A stretch of DNA of 64,000 nucleotides, from the NCBI GenBank assembly GCA_027531395.1, contig JAPZRO010000001.1:248001-312000 (forward strand), given 5' to 3'. The position numbers were made by a program, and so were the translations under genes. Below the pieces are notes generated by a model. It was not told where the DNA came from. It did no database searches and saw only the letters and a list, made by a program, of their open reading frames with translations. This document shows, one piece after another, positions 58,442-64,000 of the stretch (positions within the stretch are counted from its first letter, which is position 1; the number at the start of each line of letters is the position of its first letter). The DNA comes from Porphyrobacter sp. (GTDB lineage Bacteria; Pseudomonadota; Alphaproteobacteria; Sphingomonadales; Sphingomonadaceae).

Positions 58442-58540
58442 CGGCGGGCGCAGCCACGCCGCAAGGCCGAACGGCCGCCCGCAGCGATGCGATCTTCAGA
58501 TCGCGTGAGCGAGGATTTCGCAGCGCGGAGGCGCTGCGGA
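58442..58540 (+). repeat. Structured 3'-flank repeat, copy H
   Basis: GCCGCAAGGCCGAACGGCC and GCCCGCAGCG as in copies D and F, a third stem GCGATC-TTCA-GATCGC, the link GTGAGCGAGGA, and hairpin IV CGCAGCGC-GGAG-GCGCTGCG. It ends 3 nt from the P450 stop codon, antisense to it. A parS-like site lies immediately 5' of it. Confidence 0.8.
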
Positions 58541-58543
58541 ACA

Positions 58544-59959
58544 TCAAAGACTCGTGAACGTAACCTTCAGCCCGTCCTTGGGCTGCGGGATGGGCCAGTC
58601 CTGCCATTCGGGGTTGTAGCCCGCGGCCGCCTCGATGCGGTAGCGCTGGAGCAGCTGGGCGAGCAGGATCTTCACCTGCATATAGGCGAAGTGCAGGCCG
58701 AGGCACATGTGCGCCCCGCCGCCGAACGGCACCCAGGCATACTTGTGCCGCGCCTTCACCTGCTCCGGCGTGAAGCGCATCGGATCGAAGGTGAAGGGGT
58801 TGTCCCAGTATTCCTCGGAATGGTGGGTCCAGTAGATGTTGATCCCCACCATCGCGCCCGCCGGAATACGGTAGCCGCCATATTCGAATTCCCGGAGCGC
58901 ACGGCGCGGCATCGAGGGCACCGGCGGCACCATCCGCAGCGATTCCTTGAACGCCATCTCGGTCAGGTCGAGCTTCGCCAGATCATCGTAATCGAGCGGG
59001 CGCGGGTTCCCGTCTCCGTCCGGCCCGCCGGTGACCGCGAAAATCTCCTCGCGCAGCTTTTCCTGCCATTCGGGATTGGTGGCGAGATGGAAGATCAGCG
59101 AGGTCGCCGAAGAGGTGATGGTGTCGTGCGCCGCCATCATCAGGAAATTCATGTGATCGACCACCTCGTCGACCGGCAGCAGGCTCCCATCCTCCCGGGT
59201 GGCGGTGGCGAACTGGCTGAACATGTCCTGCCCGCCGCCTTCGGCGCGGCGGCGCAGCGTCTCACGGGTGAAATAGTCGACGAGGAAGGCGCGGCCATCG
59301 ACGCCCTTCTTCATCTTGGTGAAGGGCAGCGGGCGGCGCACCGGCGCGACCGAGGCCTGCACCATGTCGACAAAGGCCTCGTTGATCTTGTCGGCTTCCG
59401 GCCCCCACGGCAGGCCGATGAAGCTGTCGGCGGCGAGATCGAGGGTGAGCTTCTTGATCGCGGGGTAGAACTCCTTCGGCCCGGCCCAGCTCGCGACTTC
59501 GCGCGCGATCCCGCGATTGAGCGCGCCCGAATAGTGGCGCATCGGCTCGGGCTTGAAGGCGATCGAGAGCGCGCGGCGATCGATCCGGTGATGCTCGAAA
59601 TCCATCAGCATCAGCCCGCGCGGGAACAGCTGGTCGAGCACCGGGCCCCAGCCTTGCTCTGACGAAAAGATCTTGTCCTTGTTGAACAGCAGCAGCTCGT
59701 TGGCCTCGGCCCCGATCAGCGCGACCTGCCAGCCGCCGAAAGCGCGGTTCTTGTAGACCTTGCCGTGGGTCTTGATCATCCGCTCGGCAAAAGCGTGCGG
59801 ATCGGCGAGCATGGTGAAGGTGTTGCCGACCAGCGGCCAGCCGGCATCGCCCGGGATGTGGGCCAGATCGGCTTCGCTCAGGCGGCCGTCGCTCCAGTGG
59901 CGGGGGGCATCAGCCGGGGCGGCATCAGTGGTGCGCGGGGCTTCGGCAAGGGTGGCCAT
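58544..59959 (-). CDS. Cytochrome P450
   Basis: A 471-residue soluble P450. The heme-ligand motif FGGGAHMCLGLHFAYMQVKILLAQLLQRY holds the Cys near residue 415; the K-helix ExxR is in MAFKESLRMVPPVPSMPRR; the I-helix oxygen-activation region is MMAAHDTITSSATSL. There is no membrane anchor. Reaction type is hydroxylation or a related oxidation, with electrons from a ferredoxin or fused system encoded elsewhere. The substrate is not predictable, but the acyl-CoA genes and flavin monooxygenase in the window would suit a lipid or terpenoid degradation route. Confidence 0.93.
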   Translation of the reverse strand: MATLAEAPRTTDAAPADAPRHWSDGRLSEADLAHIPGDAGWPLVGNTFTMLADPHAFAERMIKTHGKVYKNRAFGGWQVALIGAEANELLLFNKDKIFSSEQGWGPVLDQLFPRGLMLMDFEHHRIDRRALSIAFKPEPMRHYSGALNRGIAREVASWAGPKEFYPAIKKLTLDLAADSFIGLPWGPEADKINEAFVDMVQASVAPVRRPLPFTKMKKGVDGRAFLVDYFTRETLRRRAEGGGQDMFSQFATATREDGSLLPVDEVVDHMNFLMMAAHDTITSSATSLIFHLATNPEWQEKLREEIFAVTGGPDGDGNPRPLDYDDLAKLDLTEMAFKESLRMVPPVPSMPRRALREFEYGGYRIPAGAMVGINIYWTHHSEEYWDNPFTFDPMRFTPEQVKARHKYAWVPFGGGAHMCLGLHFAYMQVKILLAQLLQRYRIEAAAGYNPEWQDWPIPQPKDGLKVTFTSL

Positions 59960-60024
59960 GTCTGTCTCGATGCTCCGTAAAGGGTTCGGATTCGCAACTT
60001 ACATTAGTGGGAGTTTCCGAAGCG

Positions 60025-61059
60025 TCAAATCCATCCCGACAATTCGCGCTGCAACATCGCCTCGATCATCGCGAGGCCATCGGCCGAGGTGTTGAGGCAG
60101 TCGAGCACGGCATAATCCTCGCCGCCTGCTTCGGTGAATTCCTCACGCCCTTCGATCGCCAGTTCCTCGAGCGTCTCGACGCAGTCCGCAGCAAAGCCGG
60201 GTGCGGCGACAACCAGCCGCTTGGTGCCCTTTTCGCCTTCCGCGATCAGGGTCGCATCGGTGGAAGGTTCGAGCCACGCCGAGGGGCCGAAGCGCGACTG
60301 GAAGGTCGTCTCGAACCGCACGCCGGCAAATTCGGGGCGCTGCGCCAGATCCTCGCGCAGCAGGCGCGCGGTCTTCATGCAGTGGCAGTAATAGGGATCG
60401 CCCTTCTGCAACGTCTGCTGCGGCATCCCGTGGAAGCTCATCAGCATGACTTCGGGCGTGAAGCTGAGCGCGCGCACCTGCCGGGTGAGGTCTTCCGCCA
60501 GCGCGGCGATGAAGCCGGGATGATCGTGATAGGGCGGCACGAAGCGCAGCGCGGGCTGCCAGCGCATCCCCGCGAGCACGCGGGCGACCTCGTCGAACAC
60601 GGTCGCGGTGGTGGCGGCGCAATATTGCGGATACATCGGCGCGATCAGGATGCGGTCGCAGCCGTCCGCCATCAGCGCGCCAAGGCGGCTTTCGATCGAG
60701 GGGTTGCCGTAACGCATTGCCCAGTCGACCTGCACGCTTTCCCCGAACCGGCCCACCATCGCCTCGGCTTGGCGGGCGGTGATATCGGCCAGCGGCGATC
60801 CGCGCTCGGTCCAGATCTTCGCATAGGCCTTCGCGCTTTTCTGCGGGCGGGTGTTGAGGATGATGCCGCGCAGGATCAGCTGCCACACGATCGGCGGGAT
60901 CTCGACCACCCGCGTGTCCGACAGGAACTGCTTGAGATAGCGCCGGACCGAATCCGGATCGGGGCCGTCAGGCGTGCCGAGGTTGACCAGCAAGACGCCG
61001 ATCTTGCCGCTCGAAACAGGAGGGTGGTCGCCCGGAAGGCGCTGGGTCTGCCAGGTCAT
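60025..61059 (-). CDS. hemH: Ferrochelatase
   Basis: A 344-residue protein. GVLLVNLGTPDGPDPDSVRRYLKQFLSDTRV is the family start, VMLMSFHGMPQQTLQKGDPYYCHCMKTARLL carries the metal-binding His and APGFAADCVETLEELAIEGREEF the catalytic Glu. It inserts iron into protoporphyrin IX, the branch point opposite to Mg-chelation for bacteriochlorophyll. Four Cys near YYCHCMK may relate to the Fe-S-binding forms, but the usual C-terminal cluster motif is absent. Confidence 0.95.
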   Translation of the reverse strand: MTWQTQRLPGDHPPVSSGKIGVLLVNLGTPDGPDPDSVRRYLKQFLSDTRVVEIPPIVWQLILRGIILNTRPQKSAKAYAKIWTERGSPLADITARQAEAMVGRFGESVQVDWAMRYGNPSIESRLGALMADGCDRILIAPMYPQYCAATTATVFDEVARVLAGMRWQPALRFVPPYHDHPGFIAALAEDLTRQVRALSFTPEVMLMSFHGMPQQTLQKGDPYYCHCMKTARLLREDLAQRPEFAGVRFETTFQSRFGPSAWLEPSTDATLIAEGEKGTKRLVVAAPGFAADCVETLEELAIEGREEFTEAGGEDYAVLDCLNTSADGLAMIEAMLQRELSGWI

Positions 61060-61138
61060 TGCCGTCCCAACGGTCGGCAGGCGATTGGTTTCCGGGGCTC
61101 AAGCATTGCCCGGACCGGGAGGTGATGTTCTGTCCGGG

Positions 61139-63412
61139 TCATATGCCGTCCGAAAGTAGGGGCAGTCGTCTCAGCCGCAAGCCTGTAGCCGAAAACAGCG
61201 CATTGGCAATCGCGGGCGGTGCGACCACCGCGCCGAGCTCGCCCGGATCGGCCGGAGGGGCTTCGCTGGCCATGAATTCGATGCGCATTTCGGGGCAATC
61301 GGCCAATGTCGGCAGGCCGAGCCCGGCAAAGTCGAGGCTTTCAGGCATCCCGGCGCGCAGCTTGAACGGGTTGCCGAGCGCGATGCCGATCCCGAACACC
61401 AGCCCGCCTTCGATCTGCTGGCGGGCGATGTCGTGATTGATGATCCGCCCGATATCGACGGCGGCGGCAAGCTGGGTGACGCGCACCCCGCCCTCGCTCT
61501 GGCGCGCGGTGGCGACGCAGGCAATGCGCGCGGCCTCCGGCCCCTCGCCTATGCGTGCGACCGCGAGGCCCTGCCCGCTCTGGTCGACCCCGCCATCCCA
61601 TCCGGCGAGCTGCGCGGCGCGTTGCAGGCAGGCGGCCAGCCGCACGTCGTTGCCGAGCATCGCGATGCGGAAGGTGAGCGGCTCGCGCTCGAACTTGGCG
61701 GCGATCTCGTCGATGAAGCTCTCGATCGCGAAGGTGGTCGGGCCCCAGGCATTGCCGCGCACCCGGCCGACCGGCAGATCGATCGCGGCGGGCACATGCT
61801 CGACGAACACGCCGGGCACCTCGTAGGGCGGCACCGCGCCCTCGCAGGCCATGGGATCAGGCTCGCCGCTGGTCTCGCGGATCGCGGCCATGGTGGTGAG
61901 ATTGCCGAATAGGCGCTGGCCGAATTCCTTCGCCGCAGGGGGCGTGGCGATGCGCAAGTGCAGCGCGTCGATCGCGCCGTCCTCGTTCTTCGACAATTGC
62001 GCTCCCAGCAGCAGCCACGCCGGTGCGCGCGGGCGCGAGCGGATCAGCTCGTCACGGCGCGGCCAGGTGAGCTGCACCGGGCGGTCGAGCTCCTTGGCGA
62101 TCTGCGCGATTTCGATCGCGTGATCATGCTCCAGCCGCGCATCGAAGCTGCCGCCGGCGGGCATGGGATAGAGCGCGACGTCCTCGGTGGAGATGCCGAT
62201 TGCCCGCGCCGCCGCGATGCGCGCCTGTTCGGGCGCCTGGGTCGCCATCCACAGATCGAGCCGCCCGTCGACATAGCGCGCGGCGGCACAGGCCGTCTCG
62301 ACCGGCGCGGCATGGGCCGGTTCGACTTCGTAGCGCCGCCCGATATCGACCCGGGTCAGCGCATCGCGCCCGAAGCCGGTCTCGGCAATCGGAAAGGCCT
62401 CGCCCCCGGTGAGCAGGGTATCGAGCTTGGCGGCGATCTCGTTGCTGCTGACCGGGGTAGTGGTCGACCACTTGGGCTTCATCGCCTCGAGCGCGGCATC
62501 GGCGCTCCACCACGTGTCGGCGGCGACCGCGAGCCAGCGCTTGCTCTCGATGATCCCGACCAGACCCTTGATCCCGGCAGCCGCATCGCGGTTGAACCCG
62601 GCTAGTTCCGAACCATCGGCAGGGCCGTGGCGGATCGCGGCAAAGACCATTCCGGGCAGACGCACATCGCCGGCAAAGCGGTAGGAGCCATCGACCTTGG
62701 ACGGCAGATCGAGCCGCGGAAAGGCGGGCGGGTTCTCGGCATCGGCGGGCAGCGGCTTTTCGCGTGGGGGCTCGGGACGCAGCGGCGGCGGATCGGGCGG
62801 CGCGTATTCCGCCGCCGCCTCGGCCAGCTCGCCGAAGGTCGCGCGGTTGTTGCCATGGGTGACGAACCCGCCCTCGACCTCGCATTCCTCCCACGCCACG
62901 CCCCAGCGCGAGGCGGCTTCCTGCGCCAGCATCGCGCGCGCCGCCGCGGCCGCTTCGCGGCAGGGCATTTCATAGGCGGCGAGCGAAGTGCCGTCAGCCG
63001 TGGCGTTGAAACGCTGCGCCCCGGCGAAACGCTCCGCCATCAGCGCGTCGGTGGAGGGCGAGAGGCCGGCGAAGCTCGGATCCCACAGCGCGATCCACTT
63101 CTTCGCCAGCGGGACATTAGCATAGGCACCCGAGACCGGCGCGGGCTCGACCGCGATCTGGCGCCAGTCCGCGCCCAGTTCATAGGCGACGATCTGCGGC
63201 AGCAGGGTGGTGATGCCCTGCCCCATTTCGAGCTGCGGGACGGCGACCGTCACCACGCCGTCAGAGGCGATCTTGAGCCATGCGCCAAAGATGTGCTCGC
63301 CCCGCGCGGCGACCAGCGGCGTGCGATAGGCGCGCGGCATCAGCCACCACGCCACCAGCAGGCCGCCGCCCGCCGCCGCCCCTGCCAGCAATCCGCGCCG
63401 CGAGATCTCCAT
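61139..63412 (-). CDS. Tat-exported molybdopterin-binding subunit, isoquinoline 1-oxidoreductase beta-like
   Basis: A 757-residue protein. N-terminal Tat-type signal/anchor SRRGLLAGAAAGGGLLVAWW. Molybdenum-cofactor features of the xanthine oxidase family (IorB type): VPQLEMGQGITTLLPQIVAYELGADW, LPMPAGG-type loop (YPMPAGGSFDARLEHD), PVGRVRGNAWGPTTFAIESFIDE and, near the C-terminus, PGELGAVVAPPAIANALF with the catalytic Glu. It oxidises N-heterocycles or aldehydes. The partner 2Fe-2S subunit (IorA type) is not next to it. The upstream gene, 3 nt away, is an Mrp-type ATPase, an unusual partner for this enzyme. Confidence 0.85.
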   Translation of the reverse strand: MEISRRGLLAGAAAGGGLLVAWWLMPRAYRTPLVAARGEHIFGAWLKIASDGVVTVAVPQLEMGQGITTLLPQIVAYELGADWRQIAVEPAPVSGAYANVPLAKKWIALWDPSFAGLSPSTDALMAERFAGAQRFNATADGTSLAAYEMPCREAAAAARAMLAQEAASRWGVAWEECEVEGGFVTHGNNRATFGELAEAAAEYAPPDPPPLRPEPPREKPLPADAENPPAFPRLDLPSKVDGSYRFAGDVRLPGMVFAAIRHGPADGSELAGFNRDAAAGIKGLVGIIESKRWLAVAADTWWSADAALEAMKPKWSTTTPVSSNEIAAKLDTLLTGGEAFPIAETGFGRDALTRVDIGRRYEVEPAHAAPVETACAAARYVDGRLDLWMATQAPEQARIAAARAIGISTEDVALYPMPAGGSFDARLEHDHAIEIAQIAKELDRPVQLTWPRRDELIRSRPRAPAWLLLGAQLSKNEDGAIDALHLRIATPPAAKEFGQRLFGNLTTMAAIRETSGEPDPMACEGAVPPYEVPGVFVEHVPAAIDLPVGRVRGNAWGPTTFAIESFIDEIAAKFEREPLTFRIAMLGNDVRLAACLQRAAQLAGWDGGVDQSGQGLAVARIGEGPEAARIACVATARQSEGGVRVTQLAAAVDIGRIINHDIARQQIEGGLVFGIGIALGNPFKLRAGMPESLDFAGLGLPTLADCPEMRIEFMASEAPPADPGELGAVVAPPAIANALFSATGLRLRRLPLLSDGI

Positions 63413-63415
63413 GCC

Positions 63416-64000
63416 TCAGATTTTCCCGGTATCGAGCCAGCGCGCAAGGCTCGCAGCGATCGCCATGAACGGCGCGGCGGTCTCGTCGTCGCCGGCGGCG
63501 GGCGGCTCGCCCTTGTCGCCCGCAATCCGTGTCGCCAGCGTCAGCGGCACCCGGCCGAGGAAGGGAATTTCCAGCGCGGCGGCGAATTTCTCCACGCCCC
63601 CGCTGCCGAAGGGATCGCTGACTTCGCCGCAATGCGGACAGGCATAGCCCGCCATGTTCTCCACGAGGCCGATGATCGGCACCTCGCCCTGCTCGAACAG
63701 CTGACCGGCGCGCGCGGCATCGATCAGCGCGAGATCCTGCGGGGTCGAGACGAGCACCGCGCCATCGGGCTTGTGCGCGGAGAGCATCGAGAGCTGAACA
63801 TCGCCCGTGCCCGGCGGCAGATCGACCAGAAGCAGATCGGTATCGCCCCAATCGGCGTCGATCAGCTGCGAAAGCGCCTTGCCCGTCATCGGCCCGCGCC
63901 ATGCCAGCGCCTTGCCGGGGGCGACGATGTGGCCCATCGACAGCACCTTGACGCCATAGGGGCTGTCGATCGCCACCAGCTTGTCGCCTTCGGGGGTAGC
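63416..64000 (-). CDS. Mrp/NBP35 family Fe-S carrier ATPase, N-terminal part missing
   Basis: The frame is open to the right edge; 194 residues of the C-terminal part are visible. SPYGVKVLSMGHIVAPGKALAWRGPMTGKALSQLIDADWGDTDLLLVDLPPGTGDVQLSM is the conserved Mrp core, with the switch II DLPPGTGD. MAGYACPHCGEVSDPFGSGG carries the CxxC pair that holds a bridging 4Fe-4S cluster. The P-loop (Walker A) lies beyond the window. It carries or inserts Fe-S clusters. The next gene, a molybdenum hydroxylase subunit, starts 3 nt after its stop. Confidence 0.93.
   Translation of the reverse strand, partial: ATPEGDKLVAIDSPYGVKVLSMGHIVAPGKALAWRGPMTGKALSQLIDADWGDTDLLLVDLPPGTGDVQLSMLSAHKPDGAVLVSTPQDLALIDAARAGQLFEQGEVPIIGLVENMAGYACPHCGEVSDPFGSGGVEKFAAALEIPFLGRVPLTLATRIAGDKGEPPAAGDDETAAPFMAIAASLARWLDTGKI

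Noticed and set aside
20425..62515. Further parS candidates around other CACGTG cores (for example near 20430, 30192, 37530 and 62508)
   Set aside because: None keeps the flanking TGTT/AACA positions; only 58423-58438 fits the full 16 bp.
1..64000. CRISPR arrays, insertion sequences, prophage or integrase genes
   Set aside because: No regularly spaced direct repeats and no transposase, integrase or phage structural genes were seen.

Overview
The window is high-GC, gene-dense DNA from an alphaproteobacterium, most likely Sphingomonadales and probably the Erythrobacteraceae (Erythrobacter/Porphyrobacter type). Lineage markers are an NDUFA12-like complex I subunit, a DUF1674/SDHAF4-like protein, a DUF2155 lipoprotein and three large TonB-dependent receptors. 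A bchE-bchJ pair, ferrochelatase, and a heme oxygenase/bacteriophytochrome operon point to an aerobic anoxygenic phototroph, although no reaction-centre or light-harvesting gene lies here. A 16-bp parS-like ParB site at 58423-58438 suggests the window is in the origin-proximal part of the chromosome.

Layout. 1-1831: a cupin/JmjC-like oxygenase (cut by the left edge) coupled to a FemAB-type acyltransferase. 1846-4304: SPFH / Arc-type regulator / small membrane protein operon behind a near-perfect 28-bp palindrome, then a secreted protein of unknown function. 4309-9593: bchJ, bchE, a VOC protein and hppD on the minus strand, divergent from a VOC/carboxymuconolactone-decarboxylase-like pair, with a perfect GTTTCAATTGAAAC palindrome between. 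9583-14480: divergent acyl-CoA module (two thiolase-family proteins; enoyl-CoA hydratase and acyl-CoA dehydrogenase). 14481-14945: non-coding, filled with structured repeats and two mirror-image terminators. 14946-21395: two TonB-dependent receptors and a Baeyer-Villiger-type monooxygenase. 21550-24547: CinA-like protein, polysaccharide deacetylase, second FemAB-like acyltransferase, small membrane protein.

24681-27700: trnW-secE-nusG-rplK-rplA region with a small extra gene inserted. 27794-30823: aat, overlapping tail-to-tail for 184 bp with a DUF2155 lipoprotein gene, then NDUFA12, DUF192 and recX. 30967-33567: stand-alone fatty acyl-AMP ligase and a secreted DUF1444-like protein. 34056-36407: telA/xpaC-like/PHA-system operon. 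36575-39705: bphO-bphP. 39702-41545: manA-manC. 41649-48804: TonB-like protein, MASE1 hybrid histidine kinase, Oar-like TonB receptor. 49057-56773: 2OG oxygenase, nucleoside transporter, YhhQ-type transporter, MliC-like lipoprotein, TerC, trnK, folK, aguB, an exported methyltransferase-like protein and msrA. 56882-64000: rsmB, DUF1674, parS, cytochrome P450, hemH, a Tat-exported molybdenum hydroxylase subunit and an Mrp-type ATPase cut by the right edge.

The most unusual content is a family of eight ~100-nt structured repeats. Each has four potential hairpins. The sequences of the third and fourth stems differ between copies while pairing is kept, and the last hairpin carries a GGAG loop (CCTCC on the other strand) in seven of eight. 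Six copies begin within about 10 nt of a stop codon or tRNA 3' end, always antisense to that gene. The other two abut Rho-independent terminators. This reads as a mobile or amplified 3'-flank RNA/DNA element. I cannot tell from sequence alone whether it has been described. All identifications come from reading the sequence; no database search was possible.
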